From assembly GCA_014155875.1 (NCBI GenBank), contig JACEFZ010013235.1, positions 310,001 through 374,000 on the forward strand: DNA of 64,000 bases, in the 5' to 3' direction. Position numbers and translations under genes: made by a program. Of the stretch, positions 21,797 through 31,745 are shown in pieces. Within the stretch, counting starts at the first letter, position 1. Every line of letters begins with the position of its first letter. This DNA comes from Cepaea nemoralis (taxonomy: Eukaryota > Mollusca > Gastropoda > Stylommatophora > Helicidae). The notes beneath the pieces were generated by a model, which saw only the letters and a program-made list of their open reading frames with translations, had not been told where the DNA came from and did not search any database.

Positions 21797-22390
21797 TATA
21801 TGGCGGGATAGGGGATCCTCGATGAATGGAGAAGTAAGGTGCCCCCTTCCCTCCGCTAGCCTATGGGATACCCTTTGGACAGGGTAGAGTACCCGTTTAG
21901 TATCCCCTCCCACCCCGCCCAGATATGGGTTACATGAAGCCATGTGTCTAGGCGAGTAGATGAAGTTGAAGAGCAGCCAACAAATAGTTGTAGGTTATGG
22001 TCTCCAATTTCAAAGTGGTAGCCAGAGGATCTCTATTTGGAGACAATGACTACGGTCAACGACCAGTATGGCCACTGGTAAGGAAGGGGGGGGGGGAGAG
22101 AGATGGCCAACTACAGGGTGTATTTTTAATGACTGTGCAGTGTTTTGAAATATTGCCGGTCCAAGTTTTGTATTTACCTATTATGTTGCATGGACTTTAC
22201 AGAGGGTGAATACAAAACTTGGACCGGCAATATTTTCAAACACTGCACAGTCATTAAAAATACACCCTATACCTCCTTTACAGATGCCTCGAAAATCATA
22301 TTTCGTCAAAGCCACGACTCTGGTGGTCGTATGAGATGGCGAAACATGACCGCCGACGCTTATCGATATGGCTCATGATGATGAGTCTTT
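21797..22390 (+). mobile_element. LINE-derived non-autonomous element: 5' UTR joined to a LINE 3' end
   Basis: 21797-22110 aligns in order with the 5' UTR of the LINE at 15462: GGGATAGGGGAT, CCTCCGCTAGCCTATGGGA, AGAGTACCCGTTTAG, GGGTTACATGAAGCCATG, AGCAGCC, GTTATGGTCT. A mariner-like MITE interrupts it at 22114. After the MITE the alignment resumes briefly (CCTCCTTTACAGATGCC), then passes into a LINE C-terminus read as MRWRNMTADAYRYG followed by (ATG)n. The whole RT is absent. It looks like an internally deleted LINE, similar in logic to SIDER-type derivatives. Confidence 0.65.
22114..22269. mobile_element. Foldback MITE with TA target duplication (mariner-like), long variant
   Basis: Nearly the whole element is an inverted repeat. 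CAGGGTGTATTTTTAATGAC at the left is mirrored at the right, and the arms continue through CAATATT and GGTCCAAGTTTTGTATT. The loop is about 25 bp. TA lies at 22112-22113 and 22270-22271. Single-stranded it would form a hairpin of about 60 bp. Confidence 0.88.
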
Positions 22391-22404
22391 TTTTAAAATT
22401 GTTT

Positions 22405-22612
22405 CAACACCCTTGCAGGGCGTTGTAATCAACCCCAACCCCAAGTTGGTTTACTGGAAAATGTTACGTTAAATAGTTCACCATTGCTTTCTGAACGAGA
22501 AGCCAACGTTTGTGTTCAACTGATCCGCGTGTGCCTTGAACCCACTACCCAGCCATCAGCGCACGGGAAGATTAAACGCAAGTGCTCAAAGCCCCAGGGC
22601 CACGCCGACCTC
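22405..22612 (-). mobile_element. SINE-A copy, diverged
   Basis: On the minus strand: B-box-like GGGTTCAAGGCACACG, the body TCAGAAAGCAATGGTGAAC, and a decayed 3' end near CGCCCTGCAAGGG. The head region is weakly conserved. Confidence 0.72.
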
Positions 22613-22746
22613 TGTGTAGAGTCTACTGACCTGTAACTCGTAAAAGAAAAGAGTCCAGTCTCTGGTGTTGATATCTCCGGTCATTCATGTTTGTAAGTGG
22701 GGATCATTTACGTTTTTCGTTCATATTGTTGTAGTTGTAATTTTCA

Positions 22747-22992
22747 AATAGTTAGTTAGTTAGTCGACAGATCATCCTCATTGTACATCGAACCATTCAG
22801 TCCATAAATGCTCGAATCCCCTCCTCAGCAAATCCCTCAGCGTGTAGTGCTTCCTACGTAGTGGTCTTGTTTGGCCACACCTCTTTTAACTTGCTGTTCT
22901 CGCAGCCTGGCCATAGTTGCAGATTCCCAATTGTCGCTTGGTTCTCGTAAACGACTTACTCCTCGTAGAGCATTCCCTTAATAGTTAGAGGA
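22747..22992 (-). pseudogene. LINE 3' end with (CTAA)n tail
   Basis: The minus strand ends in CGACTAACTAACTAACTA at 22747. Upstream it reads ARLREQQVKRGVAK, a basic segment similar in style to the C-terminal RMRLRVVGRGSGR part of the LINE at 48506-48934. Short, broken and low in detail. Confidence 0.45.
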
Positions 22993-23106
22993 CACGACAT
23001 GGTGCAGGCACTTATTACGGACATTGGAGGGGAGACTGGCTATCATCTAAAGTTAATTGCTGCGAACAGATGACAGTAGAGTGACAGAATCAGGCCTCCC
23101 TTCTCT

Positions 23107-23108
<2 letters not shown>

Positions 23109-23187
<79 letters not shown>
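23109..23187. repeat. (CT)n microsatellite
   Basis: About 38 CT units. Confidence 0.98.
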
Positions 23188-23190
<3 letters not shown>

Positions 23191-23685
23191 GACGCGCACA
23201 CACATAGGTACAACTACTACACCCAACCATTGCATTTCACATCCCAGTCTCATCTCCCATCTGACTCCCCAGGAATACCCTTTCCCGCCCCACGCCCCCT
23301 TTCCTTCCCCTTCAGCTACCTATTAAACTCCTAACCGTCACCGTTTCACCCTATCAAAATCATGTTTAGTCATTTGTTCATACCATATTTAGTCACATGT
23401 TCGTGCTCCCGTTTCTCCATGCCAAGTTTTGTTTCCACTGTCCCCATTCGTTAGTTCAATTCTTTGAACTTAACTGCCGACCGACTGTGTTTCCCACACT
23501 GCTCTGTTCGTATGACATTCGTTACAGAGAATTGTTCCCAGGTGGGTGACACACTAACCAGAAGATTTAAGCGCACAAGGCGGCCTGGGAATCTACCTGT
23601 TCACACTTCCAGCCGTGTACCTGTCATCCTATATAAGTTCAATCGCTATGTTTGTACTTGATTATGAATTATTTTTTTGTTGATC
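23188..23685. other. No recognised feature
   Basis: C-rich then unique sequence with no open frame of note and no family match. Confidence 0.4.
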
Positions 23686-23980
23686 GTCCGCTTTGAACTC
23701 AAGCGTAGTCCATACACGTGCTACTACTTCTAGAGCATTGTGCTAGTTTTTGCATGTGGATTAGCTTTCTCTATTACCAGTGTCCTTCGCCATCAGGCGA
23801 ACTTTCTCCGGCTTCAGAGCTACTTGTAATGTAGTTATTTACATCCCCAAGTCAAAGAAGAAGTCAGAATATTAGTCCAACTAACCCGTGTAGGTGCTGA
23901 ACCCTCTACCTCGGAATCAGCACACCGGATGTTTAAGAACGAGCGATCTTATCCATTCGACCATGCTAGCCTCTGACTTG
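23686..23980 (-). mobile_element. SINE-C copy
   Basis: On the minus strand: a tRNA-like head (GAGGCTAGCATGGTCGAATG, then GGTAGAGGGTTCAGC), then TTGACTTGGGGATGTA, GTTCGCCTGATGGCGAAGGA and TACCAGTGTCC read inversely on the plus strand. The same blocks occur at 33155-33375 and 35495-35770. Confidence 0.8.
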
Positions 23981-24002
23981 GTTTTTCAACAGATGGAATG
24001 GT

Positions 24003-24665
24003 ACAGCTGAATTAGAGGCTGGTACAGTGGTACAGCTGGGTTAGAGGCTGGTACAGTGGTACAGCTGAGTTAGAGGCTGGTACAGTGGTACAGTTGAGAT
24101 AGAGGCTAGTACAGTGTTCTATCTGAGTTAGAGGCTGGTACATTGGTACAGATGACTTAGAGGCTGGTACAGTGGTACAGCTGAGTTGGTGACTGGTACA
24201 GTGGTACAGCAGAGATGGTGACTGGTACAGTGGTACAGTTGAGTTGGTAACTGGTACAGTGGTACAGCTGAATTGGTGACTGGTACAGTGGTACAGTTGA
24301 GTTGGTGACTGGTATAGTGTACAGCTGAGTTGGTGACTGGTACAGTGGTACAGCTGAGTTGGTGACTGGTACAGTGATACAGCAGAGATGGTGACTGGTA
24401 CAGTTGTACAGTTGAGTTGGTGACTGGTACAGTGGTACATCTGAATTGGTGACTGGTACAGTGGTACAGTTGAGTTGGTGACTGGTACAGTGGTACAGCT
24501 GAGTTGGTGACAGGTACAGTGGTACAGCTGAGTTGGTAACTGGTACAGTGGTACAGCTGAGTTGGTGACTGGTACAGTGGTACAGCTGAGTTGGTAACTG
24601 GTGCAGTGGTATAGCTGAGTTGGTGACTGGTACAGTGGTACAGCTGGGTTAGAGGCTGGTACAGT
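24003..24665. repeat. 29-bp minisatellite, about 23 copies
   Basis: Unit near GGTACAGTGGTACAGCTGAG followed by TTGGTGACT. Outer units carry TTAGAGGCT and inner ones TTGGTGACT, so two subfamilies are ordered along the array. Three units make 87 bp, and two minus-strand frames stay open for over 180 codons; these are repeat artefacts. Confidence 0.96.
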
Positions 24666-24734
24666 GGCGCAGATAACGCCAAACATTAAACGACGCGTTA
24701 TTTGCACTTGAGAGACTGTTGGTGAAGTCAAGTC

Positions 24735-25500
24735 TGTAAAGGACCCACTTTACACGTCTTCAGGGGCATTGGATATATGGTGCTAGACCCATATTGTATA
24801 GATCAATGGGAGCTGACTCGATGATGTGATCTGTATCAGGCCGGCCATATGTAATTTCCTAGACATTTCCTGGTACCAGTTTTAGGCTGGCTCGATGATG
24901 TGATCTGTAACATTTACTTCCCAAGAGATTTCCTGGTAACAGTTTTAGGCTGGCTCGATGATGTGATCTTAACATTTACTTCCCAAGAGATTTCCTGGTA
25001 CCAGTTTTAGGCTGGCTCGATGATGTGATCTGTAACATTTACTTCCCAAGAGATTTCTTGGTACCAGTTTTAGGCTGGCTCGATGATGTGATCTGTAACA
25101 TTTACTTCCCAAGAGATTTCCTGGTACCAGTTTTAGGCTGGTTCGATGATGTGATCTGTAAAATTTACTTCCCAAGAGATTTCCTGGTACCAGTTTTAGG
25201 CTCGCTCGATGATGTGATCTGTAACATTTACTTCCCAAGAGATTTCCTGGTACCAGTTTTAGGCTGGCTCGATGATGTGATCTGTAACATTTACTTCCCA
25301 AAGAGATTTCCTGGTACCAGTTTTAGGCTGGCTCGATGATGTTATCTGTAACATTTACTTCCCAAGAGATTTCCTGGTACCAGTTTTAGGCTGGCTCGAT
25401 GATGTGATCTGTAGCATTTACTTCCCAAGAGATTTCCTGGTACCAGTTTTAGGCTGGGTCGACCCGGGAGTCCAGGTAAATTCTCAAAGACGTGCCAGGG
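24735..25500 (-). mobile_element. SINE-B copy expanded by an internal 63-bp tandem array
   Basis: The left part (GGGGCATTGGATATATGGTG, CTAGACCCATATTGTATAGA) and the right part (GGTCGACCCGGGAGTCCAGG) are the normal SINE-B ends, as at 29250 and 35165. The middle, which in other copies holds one ACTTCCCAAGACATTTCCTGG block, is repeated about ten times here. Confidence 0.8.
24863..25455. repeat. 63-bp tandem repeat, about 9.5 copies
   Basis: Unit TTTCCTGGTACCAGTTTTAG, GCTGGCTCGATGATGTGATC, TGTAACATTTACTTCCCAAG, AGA. The 63-bp period equals 21 codons, so several frames remain open on both strands. Copies are 95% or more alike by eye, indicating recent amplification. Some copies differ by single-base indels. 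Confidence 0.96.
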
Positions 25501-25504
25501 CGGG

Positions 25505-25561
25505 TGACATTCTGAACATATGGTGAAGGGGAGCATGGGCCAAAAAAGATTGAGAAACACT
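25505..25561 (+). mobile_element. Solo 3' end of a type 2 hAT MITE
   Basis: GTGACATTCTGAACATATGG through AAAAAAGATTGAGAAACACTG matches the last 57 bp of the MITE at 21370-21760. The rest is missing; it abuts the SINE-B end. Confidence 0.8.
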
Positions 25562-25654
25562 GTTCCCTGCCTGTGCATTTTTATGTGCAAGATGTCATCA
25601 ATGTCTTGTTTCAGTCTTCGTATAGGAAATTATCAGTTGCATTCCAAGATTCCA

Positions 25655-25910
25655 GATCGCGGTAAACAGACACACACACAGAAAGACAGACATTCTGGTA
25701 GACAGACAGATAGACAGACAAAAAGATACACAGACACGTATGCAGTCAAGCAAATAAAAATTCAGGAAGGCAGGCGGGCAGAGAGACAGATCGGACGGAC
25801 AGATAGGATGGAAGGTATTAGGTAGATTGAGTAGGTAGGTAGATAGATAGGTAGGTATATAGGTAGGCAGGTATGCAGGCAGGCAGTTAGATATATATAT
25901 ATATATTAGA
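25655..25910. repeat. Imperfect (GACA)n, (GGTA)n and (AT)n simple repeats
   Basis: ACAGACAGA words at 25665-25735 are followed by GTAGGTAGATAG words at 25830-25890 and a short TA run. Confidence 0.88.
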
Positions 25911-26640
25911 AGGGAAAAGAAGAGGAACCATGTTCATGTAAAATACATATTGCATGTCCTATGGGATGAGATAGTAAGTGTCATGCCAGGCCTTCCTTAG
26001 TCGTCTCTTACGACACGCATAGTGGGCTACAGTATTATACAGTATTCTGTACTTCTCTTATACGATATCGGTATATCAGATATGGAATATTATTGGTTAT
26101 CTTCTTTGTATTTCTAGCGTGAGCTTTAAAACTCAATTTTCCCGGTCGTTCACCCTGCGACCTAAACCATTCCAGATTAAATATGTTTGAACAATGAATG
26201 TTAAATATACAATTCTATAAACACGGGACTTCACAGCTGTCCCTTGTCTGCCCAGAACAGCCAACAAGTAGGTGTATCACACCACGAGCGACAGCATCTT
26301 GACAACCGCCATCTTGACAAGCATTGTGTGTCTCGGCCTTTTCCGTGAGCCACTTGAGTCACAAACTTGGCACTTTACATATCGCCCTTGAGAATTTTGG
26401 ATTTTCTCAATTGTTTTTAAATTTCCGTTTTTTTTTTTTAATCTGAACAGAAAGAATTTAATTGCGAAGTATTAACTGGTTGTTTGTTTCAGAGATACCA
26501 CAGGGCTTGACATCCGCGTATTTCGGTGTACTGATCTGCTGTCGGAACTGACAGCAACTGTTAAAATAACAAGTTGAAGGGTCAAGTTCCCATACTATCG
26601 TTGCTCTTTGGGAATACGGTGCTAAGTTTCTATTATCATA
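25911..26640. other. Mostly unique sequence with one shared motif
   Basis: Near 26003-26030 the minus strand reads CACTATGCGTGTCGTAAGAG followed by ACGACTAAGG, matching the plus strand at 47940-47970 inside repeat G. The remainder shows nothing. Confidence 0.45.
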
Positions 26641-26699
26641 ACCATACGGCACTGGATGGCTGATATGGTCGGCGTTACAGATCCCGCCTTAAAAATCAT

Positions 26700-26880
26700 T
26701 TCCTCCGGGGCGTTAACTTTCATTGAACACTAGGAGCGGGAGCTGCAGTAGTACCGTGGCTAGCATTCTACCCTGCCGATCCGACAGTCATGTGTTCGAA
26801 TTCCTCCAAGAGGCGGGAAGAAAGTAAAACTGACCAGGTTGACCCAGTATAAACTGAGTTCCAGGACACGTAAGGTGAAG
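26700..26880 (+). mobile_element. tRNA-derived SINE head with SINE-B-like body
   Basis: A-box-like TACCGTGGCTAGCATT and B-box GTGTTCGAATTCCTCC at tRNA-like spacing, then GACCAGGTTGACCCAGTATA AACTGA, similar to the SINE-B linker. Confidence 0.6.
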
Positions 26881-27402
26881 ATATTGACTACAACAATCAT
26901 CGAATGCCGATTGGTCTGTTAACATTTGGGTGTAACACCCTAAGTTCGATGATCCATAAGACGTGAAAAGGATCCCTTTATTATATTTCACCATATACCA
27001 GTACACCTCACGGTCTTTCGTATATTTACAACAAGGGAAAACTTCGTCTACAAATTGCTTGACTACTCTAGTGGGTCTTGGCAGATCAGCATCGGATTAA
27101 GCAGCATGGCTTTTGTGTATATGTGACACGGGTAGAAGGCAGACACCGCCACAGAGGTGTTCAGCTTTCACAATGCTGGGCAAAGTTACACGCTTTGATG
27201 CGTGATGAGTGTATTGTACTAGCCCCATATTTTAACAGGCCAAGCGCCACTCGGTGGGGGTTGTATTCAATCTCATGCCGGCCGCCTTTATTCCCCGGGA
27301 CATCTCCTGGTACGTTTTGGGAAGATATTGACAACACCCGTCAAATGCCGCTTGGTCTGTAAACACATGATGTAGCACCTTAAGCCCGATAATCCACAAG
27401 AA
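26877..27402 (+). repeat. Pair of about 80-bp repeats, family H (26877-26960 and 27322-27402)
   Basis: GAAGATATTGAC(A/T)ACA, AATGCCG(A/C)TTGGTCTGT and TAAG(T/C)(T/C)CGAT(G/A)ATCCA(T/C)AAGA occur in the same order in both copies. The intervening 27180-27320 is a SINE-B piece. Confidence 0.75.
27180..27320 (-). mobile_element. SINE-B fragment
   Basis: Plus-strand reading CTAGCCCCATATTTTA, ATGCCGGCCGCCTTTATTCC and GGGACATCTCCTGGTACG matches the minus-oriented SINE-B copies. Confidence 0.65.
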
Positions 27403-27540
27403 GTCCTATAATAGGGTGAGGTCACCAGCTCCATTCCTCGCCGCCTTTCCTTCCAGGAAATTTGTGTCAATGTTCCAGTATCCATGTTATCCCCGGCAGA
27501 GGCAGGGTTATTTGTTTTGTTTCTGACCACTGCGGTTCAG

Positions 27541-27815
27541 TGGGTCGACCCAGTCTCAAAACAGTGGATCGATCCAATCTCATAACAGTGGACTGACCCA
27601 GTCTCATAACCTTGGATCAACCCAGTGTCATAACAATGGATCCACCCAGTCTCGTAACATTGGGTCCAGCAAGTTTCATAACAGTGGATCGACCCAGTCT
27701 CATAACAATGAATTGACCCAGTCTAAAAAAGTGGATCCACCCAATCTAATTGTAGATCGATCCAGTCTCATAGCAGTGGATCGACCCAGTCTCCTAACAG
27801 TGGGTACCAGGCAAT
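27541..27815. repeat. 24-bp minisatellite, about 11 copies
   Basis: Unit GTGGATCGACCCAGTCTCAT AACA with point changes and a few indels. Confidence 0.93.
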
Positions 27816-27955
27816 TTTCAAAAGTGTCTGGGTAAGAAAGACAACAAGGAAGGTGGACTGACCACATCATGTCGCGGCCAACAACATGTGTATGCCTAAC
27901 TCTTCACACCCCGTGACAGTATCTGCTATGGAACTACCTCAACCATGCTGTTTGC

Positions 27956-28077
27956 AAAAGTTCAGAAAGCAATGGCAAACTACTGAACGTAAACTTGCCC
28001 AGGAATCAAGAACAGCCAAAAATGCTGGGGTTGACTACCACGTCCTGTAAAGGATTTGCAACTAACTTAACTGAAAC
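27956..28077 (+). mobile_element. SINE-A 3' half
   Basis: TTCAGAAAGCAATGGCAAAC, CTGAACGTAAACTTGCC, GCTGGGGTTGACTACC, CGTCCTGTAAAGGATTTGC, AACTAAC tail. No tRNA head. Confidence 0.85.
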
Positions 28078-28084
28078 CATGCTA

Positions 28085-28280
28085 CCAGAGCAATTGACGG
28101 ATGCTCAGAACATTGACGAGAAAAGAGCAAGAGGAATACAGAGAGATAATTACCTAGAAAGGTTGGCCAAATGACACAATCACATTAAAACACATACATG
28201 GATCTAGAATCTGCGGATCGTGTGAGACGACGAGCAGTGATCGCCCATGCTTATCATCTTAACACATGCGGATGATGACA
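28085..28280 (+). pseudogene. LINE C-terminal fragment
   Basis: Reads EKRARGIQRDNYLERLAK, a stop and a frame change, then RRAVIAHAYHL close to a GATGATGA tail. It matches the C-terminal layout of the fragments at 14080 and 22305. It abuts the SINE-A 3' end. Confidence 0.6.
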
Positions 28281-28694
28281 CGGCTAAAGAGATTTTGTTT
28301 TTTATTTATGGGAATTGAATCCGAACCTACTGTTATATTAACCATGGGATTTAACGTGTTTACGTTTTTAAATAAACAAAACACACCCGCATTTTAATCT
28401 GCAGATAAATGTGTACAGTGTCGTTACTCCACGGGTGGAAACGCCTTCAACCTGACTTCGATGTCAAGGTTATTGCCTGTTGCAGATATCTCACTAGGGG
28501 CGAGGCCCCTTTGTTTATTCCATACGATACCACAAACACTCACAGCACCGGCAAAGTGAATCATCATCATCATCGTCGTCGTGTTCCTTTTGTACCTTGC
28601 GGTGTCGATGTGAAGAAAGAATAGCGGGAGAGTGCCCGTTTATGGGCTTCAGACATTGAGATTGCCATGGACTCTGTTATTCCCTGTGTCCATC
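28281..28694. other. No recognised feature
   Basis: Short (CAT)n/(CGT)n run near 28560; otherwise nothing. Confidence 0.4.
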
Positions 28695-28702
28695 GTTTAC
28701 AT

Positions 28703-29197
28703 CAGTGTTTCCCAACCGTTTTTGTGCCATGCCCCACTTAAGCCTTTCTAAAATTAATATTGCCCCCCTCCACCGTCCCACGCACCCCCCCCCCCCCTTC
28801 AACATAAACATTATTTTTAATATTCAAAAATTGAAATGTTCACTAATGAAACTTGAATGATAGGGTTTAGGAAGAAATCACTAGGTAATTATTGAGCAAA
28901 CACAGTAAGTAAATTTTCAAAACATATAATGGAGAACTGAAATTCAAGTACAAAATAATTTTAATGAAAGATTATTCTATATTATTTTAATTATTAATAA
29001 TTATTTATTATTTAAATTTAGTTAGATCCTTGCGCTTGATGCTTGCTGCAAAGAGATCTTATGTCAGGTTCCAATTTAGTTAACTTCAGTCTCAAGTCTT
29101 TTGTTATATTCAGCCGATTTCTTCCATTATCGAATTGCCCCCCTTAACAGTCGAATTGCCCCCCTGTGGGGCGTGGGCCCCACGTTGGGAAACACTG
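28703..29197. mobile_element. hAT MITE, type 1
   Basis: Same family as 17869-18368, reversed. Termini CAGTGTTTCCCAACCG and CGTTGGGAAACACTG, perfect 8-bp duplication GTTTACAT at 28695-28702 and 29198-29205. AT-rich interior and a C homopolymer near 28790. The two copies differ by scattered substitutions and homopolymer length. Confidence 0.95.
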
Positions 29198-29249
29198 GTT
29201 TACATGGTCGGCCTCTTCTTCTGATTCCATGGGAAAGTGAATGGAACGT

Positions 29250-29515
29250 TAAATAAATGACCCCTTCTCACGCCTTCAGGTACTGGATATGTGTCGCTAG
29301 TCCCATACTTGTGTAGACCAGTCGGTACTCGAAGGGGGATGTGGTCAACATCACACCGGCTGTCTTTTCTTCCCGTGACATTTCCTGGTACACATTTTAG
29401 GTAGGGTCGATCGGGGAGCCGATGTCAATTTTAAGCCCCCCTCCAATAGGATTCGAACATATGGCCACCTAGCCGGCAGGCAAGCATGCTAGACACTGTG
29501 CCACCATGGCTCCCG
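29250..29515 (-). mobile_element. SINE-B copy
   Basis: Plus-strand landmarks in minus-oriented order: TACTGGATATGTGTCGCTAG, GTGTAGACCAGTCGGTACTC, CATCACACCGGCTGTC, GACATTTCCTGGTACAC, GGTCGATCGGGGAGCC, then the inverse B box GGATTCGAACATATGG and the inverse A box GTGCCACCATGGC. The tRNA head is therefore at the right. Confidence 0.85.
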
Positions 29516-29845
29516 ACAGTGAGTAACAACTGTATAGTACCAGTGTGAGGTATACTGGGACAGTGTGAGTTAAAACTACAGCAATGCCCGACAGGAAGTT
29601 GATTACGCATTTTGTGAACAAGATAGAAACAACATTAATAACTATTTGGGACAAAGTGAGTTCATTTAACAGCTGTCCGTGACAGAAAGTAAATATCTTT
29701 TTTTATTTGGGACAAACTGGGACAGGGTGAGTTCTTGTAACGGCTAGCTACAATTGAAAATGAAATCACAGCACTTAAGAGAAAACTAGGAACTAGGATA
29801 GGTGATTTCATGTAACGGCTGTTTACAATTAAAAAGTTAGGTACA
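29516..29845. other. Irregular GGGACA/GTGAGTT-rich sequence
   Basis: TGGGACAGTGTGAGTT, TGGGACAAAGTGAGTTC and TGGGACAGGGTGAGTTC occur at roughly 75-bp spacing, suggesting an old degenerate tandem repeat. Confidence 0.5.
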
Positions 29846-30050
29846 TGGCCTTTACAGGACGTTGCAATCAACCCCAGCATGCTTGAATTCTTGTGATTTA
29901 CTAAGTAAAGTTTACGTTCAGTAGTTTGCCATGGCTTGCTGGACGAACGACGCCTCATACCACCACCTCAGTCAACGCAAGGCTGTCAGCTTCCAAATCC
30001 GAAGAGAATTGTGAAACGTGTTCACTGCCCCAAAAGCCAGAGCGCCGGCT
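29846..30050 (-). mobile_element. SINE-A copy, diverged
   Basis: CCTTTACAGGACGTTGCAAT, CAACCCCAGCATGC, AAAGTTTACGTTCAGTAGTT, TGCCATGGCTTGCTGGACG in minus-oriented order; the head is weakly recognisable near 30040. Confidence 0.78.
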
Positions 30051-30149
30051 GTCTGTGATAGAAAAAGTAACATATAACGTTTATGAGATATCAGCGGGCG
30101 ATACACAACGCACATAGTCCCTGAAACTGCTCGAATGTTGAGCATTTGA

Positions 30150-30214
30150 TATCCCTACCGTAATCGCAGACTGACTATGAATATCCCCACCGTAATCGCA
30201 GACTGACTATGAAG
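30150..30214. repeat. 31-bp tandem duplication
   Basis: ACCGTAATCGCAGACTGACT ATGAA occurs twice in succession. Confidence 0.9.
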
Positions 30215-30289
30215 TCTTTTTGTCTGCGTAACTCGGGTTATAGATAGCTAATTATTAATACCTCGGCGTATGTGAGTAACTATTTATTG

Positions 30290-30290
30290 T

Positions 30291-30366
<76 letters not shown>

Positions 30367-30392
30367 GGTAGTAGTAGTAAAACAGCAGCAGC

Positions 30393-30456
<64 letters not shown>

Positions 30457-30462
30457 ATCGTG

Positions 30463-30510
<48 letters not shown>
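30290..30510. repeat. (GTA)n compound microsatellite
   Basis: Three GTA blocks separated by GGT and AGC units. Long Leu/Thr/Tyr homopolymer frames here are artefacts. Confidence 0.97.
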
Positions 30511-30960
30511 ATGAAAATACCCATTGTGTTGCTAGCGACAGGATTGAAACTGCCCTCTCCACACAAATAGGTCAAGGTTCTGCAAATACAGAATGACGAC
30601 AGGGTTGAATAGTCTGACCCCCCTCTGGCTAGAGTGGAACATTCTAACGACAACCGAAACAAAACAATAGGTACCTAACTGATCCAGTCACAAGAGGATT
30701 TGTTTGAAACTGGGAGAGCTGTGGGTGCTGTTATTGTGGGTACATGTGGTGTGTATGTGTGAGTGTTTTGTCGAGTGGTTGGGAAGAGTATGTAGCTACT
30801 AGGCTGAGCTGTAGAGGTTGTGTACATAGGTTTTGGGGTGGGGGTGAACAACTGGTATAAACCAAGGTCAGTGTGCCCAGACGCTAGCGATACCATTAAT
30901 TTGTCTGTCATGTGGGAGGCCTATGTCATTGTGACCAGACGTCTATATTATAATTAGTCT
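30511..30960. other. No gene recognised; short motif shared with 32800
   Basis: CTGAGCTGTAGAGGTTGTGT at 30803 and CTGAGCTGCAAAGGTTGTGT at 32806 are similar, both followed by AC(A/T)TAGGTTT. The function is unknown. Confidence 0.4.
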
Positions 30961-30965
30961 TTCTC

Positions 30966-30990
30966 TGTGTGTGCGTGCGTGCGTGCGTGC

Positions 30991-31036
<46 letters not shown>

Positions 31037-31540
31037 TATATATATGTGAAGAAGGGGGTTGACTGCTTCTGTTACTGAAGTAAGAATAAAAACACCAAAT
31101 ATGACTAAGAAGCTCGGCAAATGGAAAAACACATTCACATACAGTGGAACGTTTCGGTTGAAATCTTTATCGATAGAACAGCAAATACAAAACAATATAA
31201 AAACAGAAAACACTAATTGGTGTGTATGTGTGTGTGTGATGCATTTGATATTGGCTTATTTCCTAGTGGTCAGCTTTCTAATGTGTGTGTGTATGTGTGT
31301 GAGTATGTGTGTGTGTGTGTGTGCATATGGAAAAACAAAAAAGGAAGTGGGGGTATAGGCATATGTCAGTGCGACAAGACGTCAATGACACGGACGCATA
31401 CATTACAGACTACACAGTACAACACACACACACACACACACCCGTGTGTGTTGTGTGTGTATGTGTGTGTGTGTGTGTTTGTGTGTGTGAGTGCGTATGT
31501 ATGTGGTCCGTTGAATATTAGTCTATTTCTTATAGTGAGT
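30966..31540. repeat. (TG)n-rich region, several blocks
   Basis: TG/TGCG repeats at 30966-31035, 31218-31322 and 31420-31500, with unique spacers. One (CA)n block of about 9 units lies next to a TG block at 31424-31460, so the tract can fold back on itself. Confidence 0.9.
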
Positions 31541-31574
31541 TCATGAATGTTTGCCTCATTAATGTTCATTGTCT

Positions 31575-31645
31575 TCGAAAAATATTTGTTGCATCGATAA
31601 GAAATTTTTCCTGCCGTCTTATATTTACTCCCACCCATGTATATG
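31575..31645 (-). repeat. Dispersed repeat J, copy 2
   Basis: Inverse of 6781-6850: GAAATTTTTCCTGCCGTCTT followed by ATATTTACTCCCACCC. Confidence 0.65.
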
Positions 31646-31745
31646 TCTTTGATAGGTCCAAATGCAACTAACATCATGAAAAGCGGCGAAATTTCTGCGA
31701 AGTTTTTTTTTCGAAAATGTATTGTTTTACAGTAATGCACATCAA

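Noticed and set aside
24012..24731. 239-codon minus-strand open frame with Tyr/Cys/His-rich repeats
   Set aside because: It is the translation of a 29-bp minisatellite; overlapping frames are equally open.
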